64,000 bases of DNA from Atlantibacter hermannii (lineage in GTDB: Bacteria > Pseudomonadota > Gammaproteobacteria > Enterobacterales > Enterobacteriaceae). Where the stretch lies: NCBI GenBank assembly GCA_900635495.1, contig LR134136.1, positions 4,340,001 to 4,404,000 of the forward strand. The letters are read 5' to 3'. A model generated the notes under the pieces. The model searched no databases. It was not told the origin of the DNA and saw only the letters and a program-made list of their open reading frames with translations. Made by a program: the position numbers and the translations under genes. This document shows positions 36,834-47,901 of this stretch, piece by piece; positions within the stretch are counted from its first letter, which is position 1, and the number at the start of each line of letters is the position of its first letter.

Positions 36834-37868
36834 TTGAACCCGAAGAAACCGGTTGTTGCCGCAACCATGAAAGATGTTGCCGAGCGGGCAAACGTCTCAA
36901 CCGCCACGGTATCTCGTGCATTAATGAATCCTGAGAAAGTTTCTCAGGCTACCCGAAACAAGGTAGAGCAAGCCGCCATTGAAGTGGGTTATTTACCGGG
37001 CTCCCTGAACCGCAACTTAAAACGAAACGAGTCCCGCACCATTCTGGTGATTGTTCCGGATATCTGCGATCCCTTTTTCAGCGAAATTATTCGCGGCATA
37101 GAAGTCACCGCCGCGGGCCAGGGTTATCTGGTGCTCATCGGCGACTGCGCGCATCAGAACCAGCAAGAAAAGACCTTTATCGACCTGATCATCACCAAGC
37201 AAATTGACGGTATGTTGTTGCTGGGCTCCCGGCTGCCGTTTGATGCCAGTAAAGAAGAGCAGCGTAATTTGCCGCCGATGGTCATGGCGAATGAGTTTGC
37301 GCCGGAGCTGGAACTGCCGACGGTGCATATCGATAATCTCACCGCGGCTTTTAATGCCGTAAATTACCTTCATGAACTGGGCCACGATCGGATCGCCTGT
37401 ATCGCCGGGCCGGAAGAAATGCCGCTGTGCCATTACCGCCTGCAGGGCTACGTTCAGGCGCTGCGACGCAGTGAAATGCAGGTCGACCCGCACTATATCG
37501 CCCGTGGCGATTTCACGTTTAACGCAGGCGCACAGGCGCTGGACCAGTTGCTGAATCTGCCAAATCCGCCGACGGCGATATTCTGCCACAGCGATGTGAT
37601 GGCGCTGGGCGCATTGTCTCAGGCGAAGCGCCGCGGGTTCCGGGTGCCGGACGATCTGTCGATCATTGGTTTCGATAATATTGCGCTGGCTGAGTTTTGC
37701 GACCCGCCGTTAACCACTATCTCACAACCCCGCTTCGACATTGGCCGGGAAGCGATGCTGCTGTTACTTGATCAGTTGCAAGGGCAAATCGTCAGTAGCG
37801 GTTCGCGCCTCCTGGATTGCGAGTTAATTGTGCGCGGTACGACGCGGGCTCGCAGGGCGGCAAAATAG
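36834..37868 (+). CDS. cytR: CytR, LacI-family cytidine-responsive repressor
   Basis: Represses nucleoside uptake and catabolism together with CRP and is relieved by cytidine. The helix-turn-helix is MKDVAERANVSTATVSRAL, followed by the hinge and the periplasmic-binding-like domain (LVIVPDICDPFFSEIIRGIE). I choose TTG 36834 as start: GAGGAG lies six to seven bases upstream, and the residue count to MKDV equals that in E. coli (12). An upstream ATG at 36771 would add 21 unrelated residues. This gives 344 residues. A hairpin AGCCCGTC/GACGGGCT without T-run follows at 37899-37927. Confidence 0.94.
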   Translation: MNPKKPVVAATMKDVAERANVSTATVSRALMNPEKVSQATRNKVEQAAIEVGYLPGSLNRNLKRNESRTILVIVPDICDPFFSEIIRGIEVTAAGQGYLVLIGDCAHQNQQEKTFIDLIITKQIDGMLLLGSRLPFDASKEEQRNLPPMVMANEFAPELELPTVHIDNLTAAFNAVNYLHELGHDRIACIAGPEEMPLCHYRLQGYVQALRRSEMQVDPHYIARGDFTFNAGAQALDQLLNLPNPPTAIFCHSDVMALGALSQAKRRGFRVPDDLSIIGFDNIALAEFCDPPLTTISQPRFDIGREAMLLLLDQLQGQIVSSGSRLLDCELIVRGTTRARRAAK

Positions 37869-37956
37869 TTTCGATTAGGACTCACCTCACTGGTCAAAAG
37901 CCCGTCCCTTAAGTAACATGACGGGCTGATAAACGAAAAAATACAGCGAAACGATA

Positions 37957-38972
37957 GTGGCACAACGAGATTATGTACGCCGCGGACAGCCGAGCCCCGC
38001 GCGGCGGAAAAAAACGACTACCCGCAAAAAGCAACGTAACCTGCCTGCTGTTTCCCCGGCCATGGTCGCTATCGCAGCGGCCGTTTTAGTTACCTTTATT
38101 GGTGGCCTGTACTTTATTACCCATCATAAATCTGAAGAAGCGGAAGTTATTCCAGGGCAAAAAGTCACGGGAAATGGCTTGCCGCCTAAGCCGGAAGAAC
38201 GCTGGCGTTATATCAAAGAGCTGGAAAACCGCCAGCCAGGCGTGCGCACCCCGACTGAGCCGTCCGCCGGCGGGGAAATCATGAATCAGGACCAGCTCAC
38301 CAACGAACAGCGGCAGTTGCTGGCCCAAATGCAGGCGGATATGCGCCAGCAACCCACGCAGCTCAACGAAGTGCCGTGGAATGAGCAAACCCCTGCCCAG
38401 CGCCAGCAAACGCTTCAGCGGCAGAAGCAGCTCCAACAGCAGCAACAGAATACTGTCGCGCAACAGCGTACGCCGCCGCGCGTGGAGCAGCCTTACCAAC
38501 AGCCTCAGCCGGTACGCAGCACGACGGTTCAGGAACAGCCGACGCGCAGCGCCCAAAACCAGGCGCCGCGTACTACCGCGCCGCAAACCAACCGCACCGC
38601 CGCCAGTCAGCAGCCTTATCAGGATTTGCTGCAAACGCCGCCGCATACTACCCAGCGTGAGCCGGCACAGCCGAAAGCAACGGCGCAAGCCGCACCGGTA
38701 ACCCGTGAAACCACGCCGGAAAAACCGGCCGCAGAGAAAAAAGACGAGCGCGCTGGATGGTGCAGTGCGGTTCCTTTAAAGGCGCGGAGCAGGCTGAAAC
38801 TGTGCGTGCGCAGCTGGCATTTGAAGGATTCGATTCACGTATTACGGCTAATAATGGCTGGAACCGCGTCGTTATCGGGCCGGTGAAGGGCAAAGAGAAT
38901 GCCGATGGCACGATCAACCGCCTGAAGCTTGCCGGTCACACAAACTGCATTCGTCTTGCCTCCGGGGGTTGA
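37957..38972 (+). CDS. ftsN: FtsN, essential cell division protein with SPOR domain (one frameshift)
   Basis: Bitopic protein that triggers septal peptidoglycan synthesis. It starts at GTG 37957 (MAQRDYVRRGQPSPARRKK). Features are a basic cytoplasmic tail, a membrane helix about residues 33-54 (PAMVAIAAAVLVTFIGGLYF), a long Gln/Pro-rich periplasmic linker and a C-terminal SPOR domain (VQCGSFKGAEQAETVRAQL to NCIRLASGG). The first frame derails after KKDER. One C added at about 38751 gives R-W-M-V-Q-C and the whole SPOR domain. E. coli needs ftsN, so I infer a sequencing deletion. The stop overlaps the heat-shock promoter of hslVU. Confidence 0.94.
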
Positions 38973-38996
38973 AACCCCTGAAACACCCCCCATCTA
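38968..38996 (+). promoter_or_regulatory. Sigma-32 heat-shock promoter of hslVU, overlapping the ftsN stop
   Basis: GTTGAAA (38968-38974) and CCCCATCTA (38988-38996) with a 13-bp spacer fit the sigma-32 consensus CTTGAAA-N11-15-CCCCATNT. The ftsN stop TGA (38970-38972) is inside the -35 element. A TATAAT at 38995-39000 could add weak sigma-70 activity. Confidence 0.82.
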
Positions 38997-39060
38997 TAAT
39001 TGCATTCTGCCCCGCGCTTAGCGCGGGGCCTGTATTCAGCTATCGAAAAGGGGTCTGTCA

Positions 39061-39591
39061 GTGACAACAATAGTAAGCGTACGCCGCAACGGACAGGTGG
39101 TGATTGGTGGTGATGGACAGGCCACGCTGGGCAACACCGTGATGAAAGGCAATGTCAAAAAAGTCCGTCGTCTTTACAACGATAAAGTCATCGCGGGTTT
39201 CGCGGGCGGTACGGCTGACGCCTTCACGCTGTTTGAACTCTTCGAACGCAAACTGGAAATGCATCAGGGCCATCTGGTCAAAGCGGCCGTCGAGCTTGCC
39301 AAAGACTGGCGAACTGACCGCATGCTGCGCCGTCTGGAAGCGTTGCTGGCGGTTGCCGATGAAACCGCGTCGCTGATCATTACCGGTAACGGCGATGTAA
39401 TCCAGCCGGAAAACGACCTCATCGCGATTGGTTCTGGTGGACCGTACGCGCAGGCTGCGGCCCGTGCGCTGCTGGAAAATACCGAACTGAACGCCCGTGA
39501 AATTGTTGAGAAGTCGCTGGGGATTGCAGGTGATATTTGCATCTACACCAACCACTTCCTGACCATCGAAGAACTTTCCTCTAAAGCGTAA
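39061..39591 (+). CDS. hslV: HslV, peptidase subunit of the HslUV protease
   Basis: Proteasome beta-like threonine peptidase forming a double hexamer capped by HslU; it degrades SulA and sigma-32 among others. The start is GTG 39061. After removal of Met the chain begins TTIVSVRR with the catalytic N-terminal threonine. [16 protein letters not shown] and [14 protein letters not shown] are conserved, and 176 residues is the family length. The gene is nine bases from hslU. Confidence 0.98.
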   Translation: MTTIVSVRRNGQVVIGGDGQATLGNTVMKGNVKKVRRLYNDKVIAGFAGGTADAFTLFELFERKLEMHQGHLVKAAVELAKDWRTDRMLRRLEALLAVADETASLIITGNGDVIQPENDLIAIGSGGPYAQAAARALLENTELNAREIVEKSLGIAGDICIYTNHFLTIEELSSKA

Positions 39592-39600
39592 GGATTTCCC

Positions 39601-40932
39601 ATGTCTGAAATGACTCCACGCGAAATTGTCAGCGAACTCGACAAACATATTATCGGCCAGGACGCGGCAAAGCGCTCCGTGGCTATCGCGCTGCGTAACC
39701 GCTGGCGCCGTATGCAGCTTGATGAAGAGCTGCGTCATGAAGTGACACCGAAAAACATTCTGATGATCGGCCCGACCGGGGTGGGTAAAACCGAAATTGC
39801 CCGCCGTCTGGCAAAGCTCGCTCATGCGCCGTTTATTAAAGTTGAAGCCACAAAGTTCACCGAAGTGGGCTATGTAGGTAAAGAAGTTGATTCGATCATT
39901 CGTGATCTGACCGACTCTGCGATCAAAATGGTACGCATGCAGTCCATTGAGAAAAACCGCTATCGCGCCGAAGAAATGGCAGAAGAGCGTATCCTGGATG
40001 TGCTGATCCCACCGGCCAAAAACAACTGGGGCCAGCCGGAACAGGCACAGGAACCTTCCGCGGCGCGCCAGTCTTTCCGTAAGAAGCTGCGCGAAGGCCA
40101 ACTGGATGACAAAGAGATTGAAATCAATCTCGCCGCAGCACCAATGGGCGTAGAAATCATGGCACCTCCGGGCATGGAAGAGATGACCAACCAGCTCCAG
40201 TCCATGTTCCAGAATCTGGGCGGACAAAAGCAGAAGCCGCGGAAGCTGAAAATCAAAGACGCCATGAAACTGCTGGTGGAAGAAGAAGCCGCCAAGCTGG
40301 TGAATCCGGAAGAGCTGAAGCAGGACGCTATCGACGCGGTTGAACAGCACGGTATCGTGTTTATCGATGAGATCGACAAGATTTGTAAGCGCGGTAATGT
40401 TTCCGGCCCGGATGTCTCCCGTGAAGGCGTACAGCGCGATCTGCTGCCGCTGGTGGAAGGCTGCACCGTCTCAACCAAACACGGCATGGTGAAAACCGAC
40501 CATATCCTGTTTATCGCTTCCGGCGCGTTCCAGGTGGCCAGCCCGTCTGATCTGATCCCGGAACTGCAGGGCCGTCTGCCGATCCGCGTGGAGCTTCAGG
40601 CGCTGACCGCTGAAGATTTTGAACGCATCCTGACCGAGCCGAACGCGTCCGTGACCGTACAGTACAAAGCGCTGATGGCGACCGAAGGCGTCAATATCGA
40701 CTTCACCGAGGATGGTATCAAGCGCATCGCCCAGGCGGCGTGGCAGGTTAACGAAAGCACCGAAAACATCGGCGCACGTCGTCTGCACACGGTGCTGGAA
40801 CGCCTGATGGAAGAGATCTCCTATGACGCGAGCGATCTCAACGGTCAGACCATCACCATTGATGCCGAATACGTCGGTAAACACCTGGATGAACTGGTGG
40901 CAGATGAAGATTTGAGTCGCTTCATTCTGTAA
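39601..40932 (+). CDS. hslU: HslU, ATPase subunit of the HslUV protease
   Basis: AAA+ unfoldase of 443 residues. Walker A is [17 protein letters not shown] (about residue 57) and Walker B is [10 protein letters not shown] (about 252). The I-domain lies between them, and the C-terminal tail LSRFIL inserts into HslV to activate it. It is co-transcribed with hslV from the heat-shock promoter. Confidence 0.98.
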   Translation: MSEMTPREIVSELDKHIIGQDAAKRSVAIALRNRWRRMQLDEELRHEVTPKNILMIGPTGVGKTEIARRLAKLAHAPFIKVEATKFTEVGYVGKEVDSIIRDLTDSAIKMVRMQSIEKNRYRAEEMAEERILDVLIPPAKNNWGQPEQAQEPSAARQSFRKKLREGQLDDKEIEINLAAAPMGVEIMAPPGMEEMTNQLQSMFQNLGGQKQKPRKLKIKDAMKLLVEEEAAKLVNPEELKQDAIDAVEQHGIVFIDEIDKICKRGNVSGPDVSREGVQRDLLPLVEGCTVSTKHGMVKTDHILFIASGAFQVASPSDLIPELQGRLPIRVELQALTAEDFERILTEPNASVTVQYKALMATEGVNIDFTEDGIKRIAQAAWQVNESTENIGARRLHTVLERLMEEISYDASDLNGQTITIDAEYVGKHLDELVADEDLSRFIL

Positions 40933-41062
40933 TGGCCTGATGGCTCGCATTTAACTCTAAAGAGGTGTACCGCACGTCTCGCTTAACAGAGTTCGGCGAC
41001 ACCTCTGCAACTTACGGGTTGTTGTGGTTATAATCGCGCCCAGTGCAATTTCATCATTTCCG

Positions 41063-41090
41063 ATGGGGGCAATTCGCCCCCATTTTTATT
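41063..41090 (+). terminator. Hairpin between hslU and menA (hslVU terminator or menA leader attenuator)
   Basis: TGGGGGC-AATTC-GCCCCCA followed by TTTTTATT is a strong intrinsic terminator. It lies only 16 bp before menA and 28 bp after a TATAAT at 41029-41034, so a transcript from that element would meet it before menA. Confidence 0.82.
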
Positions 41091-41105
41091 GGTTAGCTTA
41101 TTACT

Positions 41106-42035
41106 ATGAATGACTCACCTTCTCTGAGCCGTACTCAGGCCTGGCTGGAAAGCCTGCGGCCGCGTACTCTCCCCCTCGCTTTCGCCTCAATTGTGGTCGG
41201 TAGCGCTCTCGCCTGGTGGCAAGGAGTGTTCGATCCCCTCGTCGCGTTTCTGGCGTTACTCACGGCGGGCCTGCTACAAATCCTTTCCAATCTCGCCAAC
41301 GATTATGGCGATGCCGTAAAAGGCAGCGACAAACCGGATCGCATCGGTCCATTGCGCGGCATGCAGAAAGGCGCGATTACCCAGGCTCAGATGAAACGTG
41401 CGTTGATCATCACCGTGGTGCTGATTTGCCTGTCCGGCTTCGCGCTGGTATGGGTAGCGTGCCGTACCTTCAGCGATTTTTTAGGATTCTTATTGCTGGG
41501 ACTGCTGTCGATTATTGCCGCCATCACGTATACGGTTGGCACCCGCCCTTATGGCTATATGGGGCTTGGCGATATTTCAGTACTGATTTTCTTTGGCTGG
41601 CTGAGCGTCATGGGAACATGGTATTTGCAGGCGCATACGCTAATCCCGGCGATTTTCCTGCCTGCTACCGCCTGTGGACTGCTGGCGACCGCCGTGCTCA
41701 ACATCAACAATTTGCGCGATATCGACAGCGACAGAGTCAACGGCAAGAATACGCTGGCAGTACGCCTCGGCCCGACACGCGCGCGCCGCTATCACGCTTT
41801 TTTGCTGATCGGCACGCTGGTCTGCCTGGCGCTGTTTAATCTGTTTTCGCTGCAAAGCCCGTGGGGATGGCTGTTCATTCTGGCAGCGCCGATGCTGGTA
41901 AGACAGGCGCAATACGTAATGCGCGAACACGAGCCGCTGGCCATGCGCCCGATGCTTGAACGCACGGTAAAAGGCGCGCTACTCACTAACCTGTTGTTTG
42001 CAATAGGTGTTATTTTGAGTCAGGCCGATTTTTAA
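41106..42035 (+). CDS. menA: MenA, 1,4-dihydroxy-2-naphthoate polyprenyltransferase
   Basis: Integral membrane UbiA-family enzyme attaching an octaprenyl chain to DHNA, giving demethylmenaquinone for anaerobic respiration. The 309 residues contain about nine membrane helices. Two aspartate-rich motifs are seen: NDYGDAVKGSDKPDRIG (about residue 61) and NNLRDIDSDRVNGKNTLA (about 200). It lies upstream of rraA, formerly named menG, in the usual order. Confidence 0.96.
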   Translation: MNDSPSLSRTQAWLESLRPRTLPLAFASIVVGSALAWWQGVFDPLVAFLALLTAGLLQILSNLANDYGDAVKGSDKPDRIGPLRGMQKGAITQAQMKRALIITVVLICLSGFALVWVACRTFSDFLGFLLLGLLSIIAAITYTVGTRPYGYMGLGDISVLIFFGWLSVMGTWYLQAHTLIPAIFLPATACGLLATAVLNINNLRDIDSDRVNGKNTLAVRLGPTRARRYHAFLLIGTLVCLALFNLFSLQSPWGWLFILAAPMLVRQAQYVMREHEPLAMRPMLERTVKGALLTNLLFAIGVILSQADF

Positions 42036-42127
42036 CTGACAAATATCAATTAACAATTGATGATTTTGCCAACAATCGGCTGAAAGCGATATACTGAAAA
42101 CTCTTGCAGCAACGAAACCTTAATCCT

Positions 42128-42613
42128 ATGAAATACGATACTTCTGAGCTTTGTGACATTTATCATGAAGAAGTCAATGTAGTGGAGCCGCTGTTCTCCA
42201 ACTTCGGCGGGCGTTCCTCTTTTGGCGGGCAGATCATTACCGTGAAATGTTTCGAGGACAACGGGTTGCTGTACGAGCTGCTCGAGCAAAATGGCCGCGG
42301 ACGCATTTTACTGGTAGATGGCGGCGGTTCCGTTCGTCGCGCATTGCTTGACGCCGAGCTGGCGCGTCTGGCGGTGCAAAACGAATGGGAAGGCATTGTG
42401 ATTTATGGCGCGGTGCGCCAGGTGGACGACCTGGAAGAGATGGATTTGGGTATTCAGGCGCTTGCCGCCATTCCTGTGGGCGCATCAGGCGAAGGCATCG
42501 GTGAAAGCGACGTCCGCGTCAATTTCGGCGGCGTTACCTTCTTCTCAGGCGATCACCTGTATGCTGACAACACCGGCATGATCCTCTCTGAAGACCCGCT
42601 CGACATCGAATAG
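42128..42613 (+). CDS. rraA: RraA, regulator of ribonuclease E activity
   Basis: Trimeric protein that binds the C-terminal region of RNase E and inhibits it. It is fold-related to aldolases, not a methyltransferase despite its old name menG. I start at ATG 42128 ([15 protein letters not shown]), giving 161 residues as in E. coli; an in-frame ATG 24 bp upstream adds an unconserved stretch. [20 protein letters not shown] and [18 protein letters not shown] segments are conserved. It ends at a terminator shared with nlpA. Confidence 0.96.
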   Translation: MKYDTSELCDIYHEEVNVVEPLFSNFGGRSSFGGQIITVKCFEDNGLLYELLEQNGRGRILLVDGGGSVRRALLDAELARLAVQNEWEGIVIYGAVRQVDDLEEMDLGIQALAAIPVGASGEGIGESDVRVNFGGVTFFSGDHLYADNTGMILSEDPLDIE

Positions 42614-42620
42614 CCGTGTT

Positions 42621-42653
42621 CAGGCCATCCCGGACGGATGGCCTGTTTGTTTT
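42621..42653. terminator. Terminator between rraA and nlpA
   Basis: CAGGCCATCC-CGGAC-GGATGGCCTG followed by TTTGTTTT. The genes converge and the nlpA stop lies four bases beyond. Confidence 0.88.
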
Positions 42654-42656
42654 ACC

Positions 42657-43475
42657 TTACCAGCCAGGCACCGCCCCACCGTTAAAGATTTTCTCAGCCG
42701 CCTTCGCCACTTCTGGCGACTGATACGACTGAATAAACTTCTTCACATTTTCCGCGTCTTTGTTGTCTTCACGCGTGACGATGATATTCACGTAAGGCGA
42801 GTTTTTGTCTTCGATAAACACGCTGTCATGGACTGGTGACAGGTTCAGTTGCTGAATATAGGTGGTGCTAATAATCGCCACGTCGACTTTTGGATCGTCC
42901 AGCACGCGCGGCAACTGCGCCCCTTCCATCTCCATAATTTTCAACTGGCGCGGGTTATCGACGATATCCAGCGCCGTTGGCAGCAGGCCGGTATCCGGTT
43001 TAAGGGTAATGAGTTTCTCTTTTTGCAGCAGGAGCAGCGCCCGGCCCAGGTTGGTGGGATCGTTCGGAATCGCGACGGTTGCGCCATCTTTTAATTCAGA
43101 AACCGATTTGATTTTGCGGGAGTAGCCAGCCATCGGGAACACGAAGGTGTTGCCTACCGCCACCAGTTTATAGTTGTGCGCGTTGTTATCCTGTTCGAGG
43201 AACGGACGGTGCTGAAACACGTTGGCATCCAGTTCACCCTGGTTGGTGGCGTCGTTGGGCAGCAGCGAACCGCTGAAACCCACCAGCTCCACGTCTAAAT
43301 CGTATTTATCTTTCGCGACTTTTTTAGCGACTTCCGCGACATCCTGTTCCGCGCCGTTAATCACACCCACTTTGATATGTTTAGCGCTGTCGCTTTGTTG
43401 ATCGCAGCCCGCCAGCAACAGGCCGGTCAGCAATACCGCAGCGGTCATCCGTATACGAGGCATTCCCAGTTTCAC
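42657..43475 (-). CDS. nlpA: NlpA, inner-membrane lipoprotein of the MetQ family
   Basis: The lipoprotein signal peptide ends LLLAG with Cys24 followed by Asp. Asp at +2 is the Lol-avoidance signal, so it should stay on the periplasmic face of the inner membrane. The rest is a MetQ-type solute-binding protein (HIKVGVINGAEQDVAEVA, GYSRKIKSVSELKDGATVAI, FNGGAVPGW). Its 272 residues and wording match E. coli NlpA better than MetQ. NlpA can contribute to methionine uptake with MetNI. In K-12 nlpA is near selC; here it sits alone between rraA and zapB. I see no met box upstream. Confidence 0.92.
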   Translation of the reverse strand: MKLGMPRIRMTAAVLLTGLLLAGCDQQSDSAKHIKVGVINGAEQDVAEVAKKVAKDKYDLDVELVGFSGSLLPNDATNQGELDANVFQHRPFLEQDNNAHNYKLVAVGNTFVFPMAGYSRKIKSVSELKDGATVAIPNDPTNLGRALLLLQKEKLITLKPDTGLLPTALDIVDNPRQLKIMEMEGAQLPRVLDDPKVDVAIISTTYIQQLNLSPVHDSVFIEDKNSPYVNIIVTREDNKDAENVKKFIQSYQSPEVAKAAEKIFNGGAVPGW

Positions 43476-43596
43476 TTTTCTTATCCTTATTCACGCGTCA
43501 ATTCCGGTAGTCATCGACTATAACGGGATAAGCGAAACGGAATAAAAAACGAAAAGGAATGGGAAAGAAGAAAAAAGCATAAGCCGGGCAGATAAG

Positions 43597-43624
43597 AAAA
43601 AGGCACCAGAAAGGTGCCTTTTTA
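43597..43624 (-). terminator. Terminator after zapB
   Basis: AAAAAGGCACC-AGAA-GGTGCCTTTTT forms a stem with runs on both sides. It lies between zapB and nlpA, which read in the same direction, so it isolates nlpA from zapB transcription. Confidence 0.85.
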
Positions 43625-43638
43625 TGCAGGGGAAGGCG

Positions 43639-43884
43639 TTACACCTCTTCCATGCGGCCCAGCAGCGCCTGCAGACGTTCCTGCCAGACATGCTGCTGTT
43701 CTTTCAGCTGGTTGTTTTCGCGCTCCAGCTCTTCACGGCTACCCTGCGCATGTTGAATTTCCTGCGCCAGGTTGTTGTTCTTTTCTTTCAGCTCTTCAAT
43801 TTCCATCTGCAACAGGGTGATGGTATCAACAGCCTGCTGTACTTTCGCTTCCAGTTTCTCAAACACTTCAAATGACATTGTCAT
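43639..43884 (-). CDS. zapB: ZapB, coiled-coil cell division factor
   Basis: Small cytoplasmic coiled coil that joins the Z-ring through ZapA and helps link it to MatP. The whole 81-residue chain ([19 protein letters not shown] to [11 protein letters not shown]) is heptad-rich, with Leu/Ile/Val at a/d positions. I use ATG 43884, the family start; an in-frame ATG 18 bp upstream is possible. It is divergent from glpF across about 420 bp. Confidence 0.96.
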   Translation of the reverse strand: MTMSFEVFEKLEAKVQQAVDTITLLQMEIEELKEKNNNLAQEIQHAQGSREELERENNQLKEQQHVWQERLQALLGRMEEV

Positions 43885-44154
43885 ACCTCTCCTGAATTGC
43901 AAGGCGTTGATAGAGTGCTATCCCTTACCGTCTCCGGTGAACGCCTTAATAATAGGTGCGCACCACATGAGTCCGATTGTATGGAGCGTTGCCGCCAGTG
44001 TCCAGCAGCACACCGCGCTGTTTGCGAAATGCAACGCTTTTCAGCTTATGCCGAACGCTTTCCAGCAAAATACGCGGTAAATGTTAACAAACGGCCAAAC
44101 GCGACGAGTGAAAAATCCGTGCGCGCACCCAGCAGAATTAGCGCGAAAACGCGC

Positions 44155-44240
44155 CTTTTGTTGACGTGACACACACATTTTAATTTCGATATTTCTCGTT
44201 TTTGCTCGTTAACGATAAATTAACACCATGTCTACAGGAC
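44155..44240 (+). promoter_or_regulatory. glpFK promoter and GlpR/CRP control region
   Basis: The segment with GACACACACATTTTAATTTC, TCGATATTTCTCG and GCTCGTTAACGATAAAT agrees with the glpFK control region I recall from E. coli, which contains GlpR operators and CRP sites. The TTCG/CGAT and CGTTAACG half-palindromes fit the GlpR half-site pattern. Region 43885-44302 otherwise shows no gene. Confidence 0.6.
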
Positions 44241-44302
44241 ATAACGGGTGTTATCGCTCCCGGAATAACAATAATCATCACTTCTACCTTCAGGACCCGA
44301 TT

Positions 44303-46682
<2,380 letters not shown>

Positions 46683-46692
46683 TCACACGTTA

Positions 46693-46720
46693 AGGGACGC
46701 CGCTGGCGTCCCTTTTTATT
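46693..46720 (+). terminator. Terminator between glpK and glpX
   Basis: AGGGACGCC-GCT-GGCGTCCCT followed by TTTTATT, ten bases after the glpK stop. Transcription into glpX must read through or start afresh in the 77 bp before it. Confidence 0.85.
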
Positions 46721-46797
46721 TCCCGCTTCGCACAAATTTCAGGCTTATCCCCCCTGTGCTACACTCCGCAACAATTTCTTTTGTGAATGAGTGAGCT

Positions 46798-47808
46798 ATG
46801 AAACGAGAACTTGCCATCGAATTTTCCCGCGTTACCGAAGCCGCCGCTCTGGCGGGTTACAAATGGTTAGGCCGTGGAGATAAAAATACGGCAGACGGCG
46901 CGGCGGTGCATGCCATGCGCATCATGCTTAACCAGGTGAATATCGACGGGCAAATTGTTATCGGCGAAGGCGAAATTGACGAAGCCCCGATGCTGTATAT
47001 CGGCGAGCGCGTCGGCACCGGTCAGGGTGATGCGGTAGATATCGCGGTTGACCCGATTGAAGGCACGCGGATGACAGCGATGGGCCAGGCTAACGCGCTG
47101 GCGGTACTGGCCGTGGGCGATAAAGGCACGTTCCTTAACGCGCCGGATATGTATATGGAAAAGCTGATTGTCGGGCCGGGCGCTAAAGGCGTGATCGATT
47201 TGAATCTGCCGCTTGCGACCAACCTACAAAACATCGCAAAGGCGCTTGATAAGCCGCTGAGTGAATTGACCGTGACTATTCTGGCGAAACCGCGTCACGA
47301 TGACACCATCGCTGAAATGCAAAAGCTGGGCGTGCGGGTGTTCGCCATTCCGGACGGTGATGTGGCGGCGTCGATTTTAACCTGTATGCCCGACAGCGAA
47401 GTGGATGTGCTGTACGGTATCGGCGGTGCGCCGGAAGGTGTGGTGTCTGCCGCCGTGATCCGCGCGCTGGATGGCGATATGCAGGGCCGCCTGCTGGCGC
47501 GCCATCAGGTGAAAGGCGACAGCGAAGAGAATCGCCGTATTGGCGAACAGGAGCTGGCGCGTTGCGAGGCGATGGGGATTGAAGCGAACTGCGTATTGCG
47601 TCTCGACGATATGGCGCGCAGCGATAACGTCATTTTCTCGGCGACCGGCATTACCAAAGGCGATCTGCTGGACGGCATCAGCCGCAAAGGCAATATCGCC
47701 ACCACGGAGACCTTATTGATCCGCGGGAAATCACGCACTATTCGCCGCATTAAATCCATTCATTATCTCGATCGCAAAGACGCTAACGTTCAGGCGCATA
47801 TACTGTAA
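46798..47808 (+). CDS. glpX: GlpX, class II fructose-1,6-bisphosphatase
   Basis: Manganese-dependent, lithium-sensitive phosphatase of gluconeogenesis. The 336 residues match E. coli. Metal-site motifs are IGEGEIDEAPMLYIGE (about residue 57) and IAVDPIEGTRMTAMGQ (about 81). The cluster glpFKX links glycerol uptake to sugar phosphate synthesis. Confidence 0.97.
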   Translation: MKRELAIEFSRVTEAAALAGYKWLGRGDKNTADGAAVHAMRIMLNQVNIDGQIVIGEGEIDEAPMLYIGERVGTGQGDAVDIAVDPIEGTRMTAMGQANALAVLAVGDKGTFLNAPDMYMEKLIVGPGAKGVIDLNLPLATNLQNIAKALDKPLSELTVTILAKPRHDDTIAEMQKLGVRVFAIPDGDVAASILTCMPDSEVDVLYGIGGAPEGVVSAAVIRALDGDMQGRLLARHQVKGDSEENRRIGEQELARCEAMGIEANCVLRLDDMARSDNVIFSATGITKGDLLDGISRKGNIATTETLLIRGKSRTIRRIKSIHYLDRKDANVQAHIL

Positions 47809-47901
47809 TCGTTTGTCTGAATGAGCTTTCCGGCCCGTCAGGGCTGGAAATCTGCGGCTTATCTTAGCAAGATAACGTGGTATTCATCGGTGGAGTCAAT
47901 C

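Noticed and set aside
39058..40350. 430-residue open frame antisense to hslVU
   Set aside because: It mirrors highly conserved hslV and hslU codons; long antisense frames arise from codon bias in GC-rich genes and this one has no ribosome site or family match.
44228..44302. N-terminal extension of GlpF from an upstream ATG
   Set aside because: The extra 25 residues are unlike the family and include leader sequence; ATG 44303 has the ribosome site.
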